Shown piece after piece: positions 8,427 to 16,965 of a stretch of 64,000 bases of DNA (position 1 is the first letter of the stretch; every line of letters starts with the position of its first letter). Source of the DNA: Bacillota bacterium (GTDB lineage Bacteria; Bacillota; Clostridia; Christensenellales; CAG-138); the NCBI GenBank assembly GCA_023455425.1, contig JAEYCM010000047.1:62001-126000 (forward strand). The letters run 5' to 3'. The notes beneath the pieces were generated by a model. The model was given only the letters and a program-made list of their open reading frames with translations. It searched no databases and was not told the origin of the DNA. The translations under genes were made by a program, and so were the position numbers.

Positions 8427-8887
8427 CATGAACTCCTTTATAGTGGAAAATATTTGCACGCCGGGCCACGCAGCGGATGGCGTCGGCGGTACATACAAAG
8501 CAGGGTGGTTTCCAGGCGGTTTCCAATGGAGGCGGCGCTACAGACACAGCCTGCATTTTATTGGAAATGCCGCGCCCCCAAAAGGCAAGGGCATTTGAAA
8601 GCCTTCATGTAATGCGTATAATATCGTGATATTTCTGCGGGAACTTAGAGGAAATTTTGCATAAAAACTCTTTTGGAAAGCCCGCAAGTTTTTATGTTTT
8701 CCGGTAAAAGGGGCTCTTTAGGGCCTTCAGCCAAGCGCAAAGTTTGTTGTATCCGGACAAGAAGGGCACGTAAATAACCAGCCGAATGCTCTATAAATCG
8801 TATCGGGAAAACTGCCTTTTCCGCAAGCGCGGTCAAGAAGCTTATGCCCCGGGTACGGTATTCTGGTATGGCAAGGGGGAACAGGGT
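8427..8887. other. Intergenic region between divergent chemoreceptor and araC-type genes
   Basis: 461 bases with no convincing gene. It holds the long (about 190-base) leader and the sigma-D-type promoter of the chemoreceptor on the minus strand. An open frame upstream of 8888 continues the AraC gene but has no ribosome site. Confidence 0.6.
8621..8647 (-). promoter_or_regulatory. Sigma-D (FliA-type) promoter of chemoreceptor 1
   Basis: Read on the minus strand: TAAG (8647-8644), 15 bases, CACGATAT (8628-8621). The consensus is TAAA-N15-GCCGATAT. A 15-base stretch including AAATATCACGATA is shared with the promoter of the second chemoreceptor. Confidence 0.75.
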
Positions 8888-9790
8888 ATGGAACTTTCGG
8901 AAGTGGTGCGATCGGTACGCAGGATGCAGGCGTATATTGAACGGCATCTGTTTGAGCCCATTACGCTTTATCAGCTCGCCAACGCCGCGGGGTACTCGCC
9001 CTACCACAGCGCGCGCCTGTTTCAGGCGCATACGGGCAAAGCGCCGTTCCAATACCTTCGCGCCAGGCGGCTTTCCCGCGCCGCGCTGTATTTGCGGGAT
9101 CATGAGGTCCGCGTACTGGATGTAGCGCTGGATTTCGTGTTCGACTCGCACGAAGGCTTTACCCGCGCATTTACCAAAGCGTTTGGGCTGCCTCCCAAAA
9201 AGTACAGCGAGACGACGCCGCCCATTCCGCTGTTCCTGCCCTATCCGGCTTCGGAGTACCCCCTGATGCAAAAAGAAAAGGGAGTGAAAAGAATGGAAGA
9301 AAAGAAGGACCGCACCATATTCGTACAGGTAATCGAGCGCCCGCAAAGAAAGGCGCTTATCCGCCGGGGCAAGGCGGCGGAGGAGTATTTTGCCTACTGC
9401 GAGGAAGTTGGCTGCGACGTGTGGGCAATATTGGTGAGCGTCAAAGAAGCGCTTTACGAGCCCGTGGGCATGTGGCTGCCCCAAGCATTGATCAAGCCCG
9501 GCACCTCCAAGTATGTGCAGGGCGTGGAAGTGCCGGTAGATTACGCAAACGTCGTTCCGGAAGGGTTTGAGCTCATTGATCTCCCGCCGTGCAAGCTGAT
9601 GGTATTCCAGGGTGCGCCTTATGACGACGACGCGTTTATGGACGAAATTGGTTATGCCGTGGAAGCGATGGACCGCTACGATCCCAAGCTGTACGGCTTT
9701 ACCTGGGCGGATGAGGACGGCCCGCGCATTCAGTTGGAGCCGCAGGGCTACCGCGGCTATATCGAAGCCCGGCCTGTGCGGAGTCTGTAA
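8888..9790 (+). CDS. AraC-family regulator with GyrI-like effector domain
   Basis: 300 residues from the ATG at 8888, which follows an AAGGGGGAACAGGGT ribosome region; 34 further codons upstream are open but lack a site. The N-terminal ~105 residues are two AraC-type HTH motifs (ITLYQLANAAGYSPYHSARLF and the following LDVALDFVFDSHEGFTRAF-type helix). The remaining ~190 residues form a GyrI-like/effector-binding domain, the arrangement of Rob/MarA-like multidrug-sensing regulators. The inducer is probably a small hydrophobic molecule, by family analogy. No target gene is obvious nearby. Confidence 0.88.
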   Translation: MELSEVVRSVRRMQAYIERHLFEPITLYQLANAAGYSPYHSARLFQAHTGKAPFQYLRARRLSRAALYLRDHEVRVLDVALDFVFDSHEGFTRAFTKAFGLPPKKYSETTPPIPLFLPYPASEYPLMQKEKGVKRMEEKKDRTIFVQVIERPQRKALIRRGKAAEEYFAYCEEVGCDVWAILVSVKEALYEPVGMWLPQALIKPGTSKYVQGVEVPVDYANVVPEGFELIDLPPCKLMVFQGAPYDDDAFMDEIGYAVEAMDRYDPKLYGFTWADEDGPRIQLEPQGYRGYIEARPVRSL

Positions 9791-9818
9791 CACCCATTTC
9801 ATATTGTTGAATGCGAAA

Positions 9819-9840
9819 AGCCGGGCAAAAATGCCCGGCT
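9819..9840 (+). terminator. Hairpin after the AraC-type gene
   Basis: Stem AGCCGGGCA / TGCCCGGCT with an AAAA loop, 29 bases after the stop. No T-run follows, so termination strength is uncertain. Confidence 0.5.
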
Positions 9841-9850
9841 CAGAGTATGA

Positions 9851-9940
9851 ATAACCTGCTTTAGGGTTTCAAGGTATCGGCGTTTAGAGCGCCGACAATT
9901 ATTTTTTACTTTGGGGAAACTATGTTTCCCCAAACTCCTT
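9851..9940 (+). repeat. Two-hairpin intergenic repeat, family 2, copy 1
   Basis: Contains GGTTTCAAGGTATCGGCG leading into hairpin TCGGCG-TTTAGAG-CGCCGA (9877-9895), then a TTTGGGGAAAC/GTTTCCCCAAA 11-bp perfect stem around TAT (9910-9934). A second copy lies in the opposite orientation at 41821-41945. Confidence 0.75.
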
Positions 9941-10047
9941 CCTTAAGAGCGGGGTACGGTCACAAAGCGCGGCTTACACGGAATAGGCATAACAAAAAGC
10001 TCCACCGCCCTGCAACGGAAGAAACTGAGAAGCGTGCATATAAATCC

Positions 10048-10115
10048 GTCCAATCTGACGACATGTGCGTCAGATTGGACACCCCGCGTGGAGGCTTGCT
10101 CCCGTCAAGCCTCCA
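10048..10115. repeat. Two adjacent perfect hairpins
   Basis: First: GTCCAATCTGACG (10048-10060) and its exact complement at 10068-10080, 13 bp with a 7-base loop. Second: TGGAGGCTTG (10089-10098) and its exact complement at 10106-10115. They lie just beyond the GapN terminator hairpin. Confidence 0.7.
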
Positions 10116-10125
10116 TGCAAAACCT

Positions 10126-10153
10126 CAAAGAAGTGGTGAATACCACTTCTTTG
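10126..10153 (-). terminator. Terminator-like hairpin of the gapN-like gene
   Basis: A perfect 12-bp stem, CAAAGAAGTGGT / ACCACTTCTTTG, with a 4-base loop, 5 bases beyond the stop codon on the minus strand; only a short TTTT follows. Confidence 0.6.
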
Positions 10154-10158
10154 ATAAT

Positions 10159-11622
10159 TTATCGCTCTTCCACATTCACCACCACAGCCTTGGGCCGGGT
10201 CATGGCCTCAATGGAGTAGCGCACGCCCTGCGTACCCATGCCGGAGGCTTTTACGCCCAGAAAGGGGAAATGATCCGGCCCGCGCTCGGTCTTGTTGTTG
10301 ATCTGCACGGTGCCCACCTCCAGCCGGTTTGCGATATGGAAGGCCAGGTTAATGTCCCGCGTGAATACGGAGGATTGCAGCCCGTATTCCGAGCCGTTTG
10401 CAATCTCAATCGCTTCCTCTGTGCTGTGTACGCGCAATATGGGCAACACAGGGCCAAAGGGTTCTTCCCAGGCAAGACGCATGTCGGTAGTCACATGGTC
10501 CACAAGCGTCGGGTAGTGCGTGTTGCCCTCGCGGCGGTTGCCGGTCAATACCTTCGCGCCTTTTTCTATGGCGTCGTCGATGAGTTCCTGCACATAGTCC
10601 GCCGCCTTTGCGCTGATGAGGGGACCGATTGCGGCGTCGTTTCTCGGGTCGCCCACAGTCAGTTTTTCAACGCGGGCAAGCAGCAGCGGCGCAAGCCTGT
10701 CTGCGACGTCATGGGTGGTAAGGATGCGCTTGACCGCCGTGCAGCGCTGCCCGGAATAGGAGTATGCGCCCGAAATGATGTTTTCCGCCGCAAAATCAAG
10801 GTCCGCGTCGCCCAGCACAATGGCGGCGTCCTTGCCGCCCAGTTCCAGCATCAGCGGCACCATGCCGGCTACCTGGGCGATATGCCGCCCGACTTCGGTG
10901 CTGCCCGTGAAGTTGATAAACTGAATACCCGGATGCGCTACAACATAGTCTCCAATCTTGCTGCCGCGCCCCGTCACGGTATTCAATACGCCCGCGGGGA
11001 GGCCCGCCTCCTGAAACACCCGCGCAAGGTACAGCGCGCTGATCGCTCCCTGAGTGGGCGGTTTTAGCACCACGGCGTTGCCGCCGATCAGCGCTGGGGC
11101 GATCTTGGAGACGGAGAGGTTTACGGGATAATTGAATGGGGAAATGGCGAGTATGGTGCCAAGCGGCACGCGCTGCACATAGGAAACTTTGTTTTTGGAG
11201 CCGCCCGGAAAGTTTCCGCCGCCGATCGCCTCGCCCTGCAGGCTTTTGCCCACATCCGCCGTATACCGGAGGAAATCCGCCGTACGGACAACTTCCGCCA
11301 CGGAGGATTTTTTATCCTTCGCGATCTCCATGGTCAGCACGTCCCCGATGGTTTCTGCCTGCGCCTCCAAGAGATCCGCCGCGCGGTAAAACACATCCGC
11401 GCGTTTGTATACCGGCGTATCCGCCCATTGGCGAAAGCCGGTCTTGGTCGCCTGTATGGCGGCGTCCACCTCCTGCTGGGACATGGAAGGAATTGTGCCC
11501 AAACATGAGCCGTCAACAGGGGAATGGATGGAAATCCCCGCACCGGTGCCGGAGGCCACCCATCCGCCGTTTACCAGGTTCTTATATTCTTTCTCCTTCG
11601 TGCAGATTGTTTCAAATAACAT
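10159..11622 (-). CDS. gapN: Aldehyde dehydrogenase, GapN-like (NADP-dependent non-phosphorylating GAPDH)
   Basis: 487 residues from the ATG at 11622 (AAAGGCG upstream); the frame is open further upstream without a better start. It has the aldehyde dehydrogenase fold: the cofactor-side SPFNYPVNLSVSKIAPALIGG and NFTGSTEVG, catalytic Glu in LELGGKDA and catalytic Cys in SGQRCTAVKR. The length and segments such as NGGWVASGTG and RGPDHFPFLGVKASGMG resemble GapN, which oxidises glyceraldehyde 3-phosphate to 3-phosphoglycerate with NADP in the cytosol. Succinate-semialdehyde or other aldehydes cannot be excluded from motifs alone. Confidence 0.82.
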   Translation of the reverse strand: MLFETICTKEKEYKNLVNGGWVASGTGAGISIHSPVDGSCLGTIPSMSQQEVDAAIQATKTGFRQWADTPVYKRADVFYRAADLLEAQAETIGDVLTMEIAKDKKSSVAEVVRTADFLRYTADVGKSLQGEAIGGGNFPGGSKNKVSYVQRVPLGTILAISPFNYPVNLSVSKIAPALIGGNAVVLKPPTQGAISALYLARVFQEAGLPAGVLNTVTGRGSKIGDYVVAHPGIQFINFTGSTEVGRHIAQVAGMVPLMLELGGKDAAIVLGDADLDFAAENIISGAYSYSGQRCTAVKRILTTHDVADRLAPLLLARVEKLTVGDPRNDAAIGPLISAKAADYVQELIDDAIEKGAKVLTGNRREGNTHYPTLVDHVTTDMRLAWEEPFGPVLPILRVHSTEEAIEIANGSEYGLQSSVFTRDINLAFHIANRLEVGTVQINNKTERGPDHFPFLGVKASGMGTQGVRYSIEAMTRPKAVVVNVEER

Positions 11623-11710
11623 GCATTTGCGCCTTTCCGTTTCCGCGTTTGGCCGGAAACATGAACCTTTTGCATTATATCTTACCCGCAGGGGCGGTAT
11701 GCCCAACATG

Positions 11711-11750
11711 AAAAAGCAAGAAAAAGCCCTGCGGAGTTTTCCGCAGGGCT
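11711..11750 (-). terminator. Terminator of chemoreceptor 2
   Basis: On the minus strand, stem AGCCCTGCGGA / TCCGCAGGGCT (11750-11725) followed by TTTTTCTTGCTTTTTC; it lies 22 bases past the stop. Confidence 0.9.
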
Positions 11751-11772
11751 CATGTTCATTTGGTTTTTATGC

Positions 11773-14325
11773 TTAATACTTTCCGAACTCCGTAGAGTCT
11801 TCCAGCAGGATCTTGGGCGCTTCGGCCGGTTCCTTGTGCGTTTCGATTGCTGCGTCCCTTATGCCCGGGCGCTTCTTCTTGGGCGCTTCGGGTTCGGGAA
11901 CCGCCTCCATCGGCTTTGCTTCCTGCAGCTTGAACTGCGCCACCATGGATTTCAACAGCTCCGCCTGGCCGGAGAGCTCTTCGCTTGCGGCGGCGGCTTC
12001 CTCCGCCGTGGCGGAGTTGGTCTGCACCACGTCGGAAAGCTGGTCGATCCCGCGGTTGACCTGCGCAATACCCGTCGCCTGTTCGTTGGAAGCTACTGCG
12101 ATCTGCCCGACCAGTTCCACGGTCTTGTCTACACCCGTCACAATGCTCGCAAGAGACGCCGCCGTACTGTCCGCAATCCTGGTACCGGCTTCCGCTTTCT
12201 TGATGGAACCTTCAATCAGCGTGGTGGTTTCCTTTGCGGCCTGCGCGCTGCGGGAAGCAAGGTTTCGCACCTCTTCCGCCACCACGGCGAACCCGCGCCC
12301 GTGCTGGCCGGCCCGCGCGGCTTCCACCGCGGCGTTGAGCGCCAGGATATTGGTCTGGAACGCGATATCGTCGATCACCTTAATGATCTTACTGATGTTT
12401 TCGGAAGCTTCGTTGATCTCTTGCATCGCGCGCTGCATGTTCTGCATGTGCTCGGTGCCCTTTGCAGCTTCTTCCTTTGCGGCAATGGAAAGCTCATTGG
12501 CACGGTTTGCGCCCTTTGCATTCTCCTTGGTCTGCGCGGCGATTTCCGTAATGGTCGCCGTAAGTTCCTCAATGGCGCTGGCCTGTTCCGTCGCGCCCTG
12601 GGAGATGCTCTGGCTGCCCGCGGAAACCTGACGGGTACCGGAGGATACCTGGTCCGCCGCAATATTGATGTTCGAAAGCGTCGCGTTGAGCGAGGCGACA
12701 ATATTATTGATGCTGTCCTTGAGCGTGACGAAATCGCCATGGAAATCGGAGGTGATCTCCTGCGAGAGATCTCCTTCGGATACCGCCTTCAATACCGTCG
12801 CGACGTCGCCAATGTAGCGGTTGAGCGCGTCCATCGTTTCATTGAACGAATCGCGTATGAGCGCGAACTCGCCCTGATAGTCCTTTTCAATGCGCATGCC
12901 GAGGTTGCCGCGCTGGAGCTGCTGGAGCATATCGATGATTTCCACCACCGGCTCCACAATGGCGTCAAGCGTGCTGTTAATGCCTTCCACCAGGCGTTTG
13001 TATTCGCCTTTATGCTGCTCTGCATCCGCGCGCTCTTCGAGATTGCCCTGTACGGCGGCTTCCGTAAGCAGAATGGAATCGGAGACCAGCGTGCGGATGG
13101 TCTTGCGGATGCCATCGACGGCGTTGTAAAGATCCAGTAGCTCATCGCGCGATTTTATTTTGATATCCGTATCCAGGTTACCGTTCTGCACATCCATGGA
13201 GAACTGTACGATCTTACCCACAGGCGAGAGCGCGCGCCGCATGAGAAGGGCAAAGAGCACCAGGAATACAAACACGAACCCAATCAGGCCCAGACGCACA
13301 AGACTGAGCATGTTGGTGAGCGCTGCGAGCGTTTCCGACTTTTCCACCACAAATACGCTGATGAGGTGCTTCTGCAATCCCGTGATAAGAGAAGGCATCA
13401 ACACAACGAGTGATTCCTTGCCGGTTATCGCGCTCTTGCCCGCTGTCAAAATGGCGTTCTTTCCGGTGGAGGCGCTGATCATTTCGGCGGAACTGACTTC
13501 ATCAGTCGTCTGATAGGCCGCGCCCAGAACGTCCGGTTTCTTGGAATGGGCAAGGTAATGCTTGTCTCCGGTCAGAATAAACTGGTAGGAGCTTTCAAGG
13601 CCGCCCATATCGAAGCTGAGCTGATTGATCGTATCGATGACGATGTCGCAGTTGGCAACGCCCACACACTCGCCGTCCCCATTGATGATGGGGTTACTGA
13701 TGGAGACAAGCTTCACAGTCTGACCGTTGGCGAGCGTATAGTCGTAGGGTTCGGTAATAGAGGAACGCTTTGTGGAGACCGTGTTGGCATAATAGTCCGC
13801 CGTACTGTAGTCCTTATAATCGTACAGGGTCTCCAGTTTTACGGCGTCCCCGTCACGGTAGGCGTAAAAAGAGATGCCTTCGGGCGTATACGGGAAGTAT
13901 TTGTTGGGCTCAAAGGCCGCGTACGCGCCGAATATGCGGCTATCTTCCAGCGCGCCGTAGAGGACGCTTCGGATAATGGGGATGACATAGGTGCTGCTAT
14001 CCGAGCTGCCTTTGACGTCCGCCTCCATTTTGGAAAGCATCATCGCCAGCGTCTTGGACTGCGTCTGCATCGCTTCAAAATAATCCCGCGCCATCTGCGC
14101 ATTGTTTTTCGCAAGGGCGGTAATGTCCTGATGCGCCTGCTCTGTCATATAGGAAGTTAATACTGTTTGAACGACGCTGAGAGCAAGAATGGCAATGATG
14201 AGAAGAAAAATGGCAAGCTGTGCTGGAATTTTGATATATAGCTTTCTTGCTAGGGTGGCGATACCGGCTTTCGTACCGGCCTTTGTCGGCACCCTTTTGG
14301 GAGCCTTTGGCTTGACTAGCTTCAT
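11773..14325 (-). CDS. Methyl-accepting chemotaxis protein 2 (dCache-HAMP)
   Basis: 850 residues; ATG at 14325 after AGAGGTG. The N-terminus is Lys-rich, then membrane segment 1 (about 34-56), a dCache sensor (about 60-335; SNPIINGDGECVGVANCDIVID), membrane segment 2 (about 340-362), HAMP/coiled coil and the signalling tip NILALNAAVEAARAGQHGRG. The tail ends EFGKY like the paralogue at 5955. Signalling domains of the two are near identical while the sensor halves differ, so they probably report different ligands to one CheA array. Driven by a sigma-D-type promoter (14362-14388). Confidence 0.95.
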   Translation of the reverse strand: MKLVKPKAPKRVPTKAGTKAGIATLARKLYIKIPAQLAIFLLIIAILALSVVQTVLTSYMTEQAHQDITALAKNNAQMARDYFEAMQTQSKTLAMMLSKMEADVKGSSDSSTYVIPIIRSVLYGALEDSRIFGAYAAFEPNKYFPYTPEGISFYAYRDGDAVKLETLYDYKDYSTADYYANTVSTKRSSITEPYDYTLANGQTVKLVSISNPIINGDGECVGVANCDIVIDTINQLSFDMGGLESSYQFILTGDKHYLAHSKKPDVLGAAYQTTDEVSSAEMISASTGKNAILTAGKSAITGKESLVVLMPSLITGLQKHLISVFVVEKSETLAALTNMLSLVRLGLIGFVFVFLVLFALLMRRALSPVGKIVQFSMDVQNGNLDTDIKIKSRDELLDLYNAVDGIRKTIRTLVSDSILLTEAAVQGNLEERADAEQHKGEYKRLVEGINSTLDAIVEPVVEIIDMLQQLQRGNLGMRIEKDYQGEFALIRDSFNETMDALNRYIGDVATVLKAVSEGDLSQEITSDFHGDFVTLKDSINNIVASLNATLSNINIAADQVSSGTRQVSAGSQSISQGATEQASAIEELTATITEIAAQTKENAKGANRANELSIAAKEEAAKGTEHMQNMQRAMQEINEASENISKIIKVIDDIAFQTNILALNAAVEAARAGQHGRGFAVVAEEVRNLASRSAQAAKETTTLIEGSIKKAEAGTRIADSTAASLASIVTGVDKTVELVGQIAVASNEQATGIAQVNRGIDQLSDVVQTNSATAEEAAAASEELSGQAELLKSMVAQFKLQEAKPMEAVPEPEAPKKKRPGIRDAAIETHKEPAEAPKILLEDSTEFGKY

Positions 14326-14650
14326 GCGGCACCTCTTTATGCTTTTTGGGTTTACTCATTGGTATCGTGATATTTCTTGAAACATTTAGTGATTTTTTGT
14401 CGTAAAATGCCCAAATCTTTACGGAAACTTTAATTTTATACAAAATATCAGGAAAGAGAATACAGTATATGGGAAAACCTATAACCGGTACTGTCAGGCG
14501 GCGCTTGCAATTTACACGATACATAATTGAAGCTTCGGGGGATGCATGGTAAAGTATGTATGCGCCGAAAAATGTTAAAAAGGCGGCGGGGAAAGAAAAT
14601 AAGAACGCCGCGCATACATCGAATGATGTAACGGCAATAAAGGAGGAACC
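14326..14650. other. Divergent intergenic region, chemoreceptor 2 / dapF-like
   Basis: 325 bases. The chemoreceptor side holds the sigma-D promoter; the dapF-like side has AAAGGAGG just before the ATG. No gene or other clear structure is seen. Confidence 0.5.
14362..14388 (-). promoter_or_regulatory. Sigma-D (FliA-type) promoter of chemoreceptor 2
   Basis: Minus strand: TAAA (14388-14385), 15 bases, CACGATAC (14369-14362); start predicted about 30 bases before the ATG. Confidence 0.78.
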
Positions 14651-15511
14651 ATGCAACTGCGCGTACAGAAATATCATGGCCTGGGCAACGATTATTTGAT
14701 CTATGATCCGCAACAGAACGGGCTTCCGCTTACGCCTGCGCGTATCCGACTGATCTGCGACCGGAACTTTGGCGCAGGTTCGGACGGTATTCTCTATGGT
14801 CCGGTATTGGATGGCGGGCGGATTGTGGTCAAAATCTATAACCCGGACGGCGGCGAGGCGGAAAAAAGCGGCAACGGCGTGCGCATTTTCTCCAAATATC
14901 TCAAAGACGCGGGGTATGTCCATGACCGCCGGTTTGTGCTTTCCACCCTCGGCGGGGATGTGGATGTGGAATATTTAAATGAAAGCGGAGACGTATTGAA
15001 GGCACTCATGGGAAAAACCACGTACCGCAGCATAGAGATTCCCGTGGCAGGGGAGGACCGTGAGGTGATCGATGAGTCCATGACATTTGACGGAAAAGCC
15101 TACCGTGTGACCTGCCTTTCCATCGGCAATCCGCACTGCGTCATCCCGATGGAGGAAGTCACAAAGGAAAAGGCATGCGCGCTCGGGCCGTATGTGGAGC
15201 ACGCCCCGCAGTTCCCCAACCGCATCAACCTGCAGCTTCTCAAGGTGCTGGACCGGCATAATATTCAAATAGAGATCTATGAGCGCGGCGCGGGCTATAC
15301 GCTTGCTTCGGGCAGCAGCAGCTGCGCCGCCGCGAGCGCAGCGTATAAGCTGGGCCTGGTGGATCGGGAAGTGACCGTCCACATGCCGGGCGGGGAGCTG
15401 TTTATCAGCATATTGCCCGACGAATCCGTATACATGACGGGTAAGGTCCAGCGCGTGGGTGAAATGACGCTTGCGGAAGAATTTATTTTGGAACTGGCGC
15501 AGTTGCCATAA
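14651..15511 (+). CDS. DapF-family epimerase-like protein with both catalytic Cys replaced by Ser
   Basis: 286 residues, start ATG after AAAGGAGG. The family fold is clear: YHGLGNDY near 8-15, GSDGILYG near 43-50, EKSGNGVR near 71-78, GNPHCV near 159-164, ERGAGYTLASGSSSC near 211-225. Classical diaminopimelate epimerase uses two thiols, in CGNG and in ACG(T/S)G. Here both positions are serine: Ser73 (AGC) and Ser220 (TCG). The rest of the active-site frame is intact. It may be a serine variant of DapF with altered chemistry, or a related isomerase with another substrate. Stands alone, followed by a terminator. Confidence 0.85.
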   Translation: MQLRVQKYHGLGNDYLIYDPQQNGLPLTPARIRLICDRNFGAGSDGILYGPVLDGGRIVVKIYNPDGGEAEKSGNGVRIFSKYLKDAGYVHDRRFVLSTLGGDVDVEYLNESGDVLKALMGKTTYRSIEIPVAGEDREVIDESMTFDGKAYRVTCLSIGNPHCVIPMEEVTKEKACALGPYVEHAPQFPNRINLQLLKVLDRHNIQIEIYERGAGYTLASGSSSCAAASAAYKLGLVDREVTVHMPGGELFISILPDESVYMTGKVQRVGEMTLAEEFILELAQLP

Positions 15512-15528
15512 CGGTGAAAGCGGGAAAC

Positions 15529-15558
15529 GGCGCAGGCAATTTGCTTGCGCCCTTTTCT
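15529..15558 (+). terminator. Terminator of the dapF-like gene
   Basis: Stem GGCGCAGGC / GCTTGCGCC with loop AATTT, followed by CTTTTC, 18 bases past the stop. Confidence 0.75.
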
Positions 15559-15684
15559 GCCTTTCAGGGCAGTTTTTCGATAAATAAAAGGAAGCTTTAA
15601 TGTGTTTTTAACAAAAGGCCCTTTTTGACATGGTATAATAAAGTAGTAATAGTACAACAAATTTTGATAAAGAAGGAAATGTAT

Positions 15685-16458
15685 ATGAAGAAAATAATCA
15701 GCTTAGTGGCGCTTTTGCTTTTCGCGCCGATGCTGGCCGGCTGTGGATTTACCAAGCGCACGGTTGAGCGCGCAGCCTCCCGCGTGGATGGGCCGCATAC
15801 CACCGTCACCGCGGAAGGTACGGCGGGACAGGGGCCGTATTCGCTGTCTATCAAAGGATTGGTGTTCCTGTCTACGGACGATGTAACGCTCACCGTGAAA
15901 CCCGCGGAAGGCGCGCCGCGCGTGGAAGTGGACTGCGCAAAGGCGCTTGTCGACAAGCACGGACTGAAGGCGGAGATCACGGGCGATACCATCACCGTTC
16001 AGGCGGACGGAACGCGCACTTTTCTTACGGATTCCTTCCATGTAACCGTGTATGCGCCCTGCGAATACATCAGGGTGGAAGGGGACTATGAAATCGATGT
16101 GGACGCCACGGGCGTTCCCCGCTTTGGTTTGGAAATCGCGGGCGCTGCGGACGGAAAGATCAGCAACCTCGCCGTGGAAAAAACGGTGCTCGTGGTGGAC
16201 GGCGCGGCGAGCTTAGCGCTTTCCGGCGCTTCGGATACGCTTTCCTGCAAGCTTAACGGCGCGGGCACTGTTGATGCCAAAGAACTCAGCGCCAAAGAGG
16301 CGAAGATGACCATCAACGGCGCGGGCACCATCAAGGCGACTGTGACGGACGCGCTGGACGCGCAGATCAACGGAACCGGCACCATTTCGTACTACGGCGA
16401 TCCCGATGACGTCTCCCAACAGATCAACGGCTTGGGAACCATCAGGGCCGCGGAGTAA
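15685..16458 (+). CDS. DUF2807 (GIN domain) lipoprotein
   Basis: 257 residues from the ATG at 15685, spaced 8 bases from AAGG; an ATG 6 bases earlier is possible. A lipoprotein signal ends at LAGC (Cys about 19), so the mature protein should be anchored on the outer face of the membrane. The domain is a beta-helix built of repeats such as LNGAGTVDAKEL, INGAGTIKATVT and INGTGTISYY, the GIN/DUF2807 signature of head-auto-transporter-like proteins with unknown function. Its stop is directly followed by the ATG of the acetyltransferase gene. Confidence 0.88.
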   Translation: MKKIISLVALLLFAPMLAGCGFTKRTVERAASRVDGPHTTVTAEGTAGQGPYSLSIKGLVFLSTDDVTLTVKPAEGAPRVEVDCAKALVDKHGLKAEITGDTITVQADGTRTFLTDSFHVTVYAPCEYIRVEGDYEIDVDATGVPRFGLEIAGAADGKISNLAVEKTVLVVDGAASLALSGASDTLSCKLNGAGTVDAKELSAKEAKMTINGAGTIKATVTDALDAQINGTGTISYYGDPDDVSQQINGLGTIRAAE

Positions 16459-16965
16459 ATGGAAAGCGGCGGCAAAGGATTCCCGTTTTCAGTACGCAAG
16501 GCAGGGGAAGCGGACATTCCCCTGCTTGCGGAATTCAACCGCAGGCTCATAGAGGACGAGGGCAGCCGCAACCCCATGTTGCTCCATGAACTTGCGGAGC
16601 GTATGACGGGGTTTTTAAAGGACGGCGTACAGGTTGATCTCTTTTGCCGGGATGATGGCGAGGTGCTGGGTTACGCGCTTTATCATATCGAACGGGATGA
16701 TTATGGGGACGCACCCTTTGTTTATCTTCGGCAGTTCTTCATCGCAAGGGAACACCGCAGGCAGGGCTATGGCCTGCAGGCGGCGGAATATTTGATTCGG
16801 CACGCATTCCCTTCTGGAGCCATCGTATCGCTCGATGTGCTCCATACGAATGCTTCTGGGCGCAGGTTTTGGGAAAAGGCGGGGTTTTCTCCCTACTATA
16901 CCAACCTGAAACGTTGGCCCCGGAAGCCGGGGGAGGATCAAAAGAACAGCGAGACCGCGCAATAA
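16459..16965 (+). CDS. GNAT-family N-acetyltransferase
   Basis: 168 residues. The ATG abuts the stop of the DUF2807 gene (TAAATG), implying translational coupling. The GNAT core is visible: RQFFIAREHRRQGYGLQAAEYL contains the acetyl-CoA pyrophosphate loop (R/Q-x-x-G-x-G/A), followed by SLDVLHTNASGRRFWEKAGF. The acceptor substrate is unknown. The 3' end overlaps the convergent LysE gene by 28 bases. Confidence 0.88.
   Translation: MESGGKGFPFSVRKAGEADIPLLAEFNRRLIEDEGSRNPMLLHELAERMTGFLKDGVQVDLFCRDDGEVLGYALYHIERDDYGDAPFVYLRQFFIAREHRRQGYGLQAAEYLIRHAFPSGAIVSLDVLHTNASGRRFWEKAGFSPYYTNLKRWPRKPGEDQKNSETAQ

Larger units (their letters stand above)
9791..10158. other. Hairpin-rich convergent intergenic region
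   Basis: 368 bases between the convergent AraC and GapN genes. No gene is visible. It contains a terminator hairpin (9819-9840), a family-2 repeat (9851-9940), and three further perfect hairpins (10048-10153) described separately. Confidence 0.7.
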
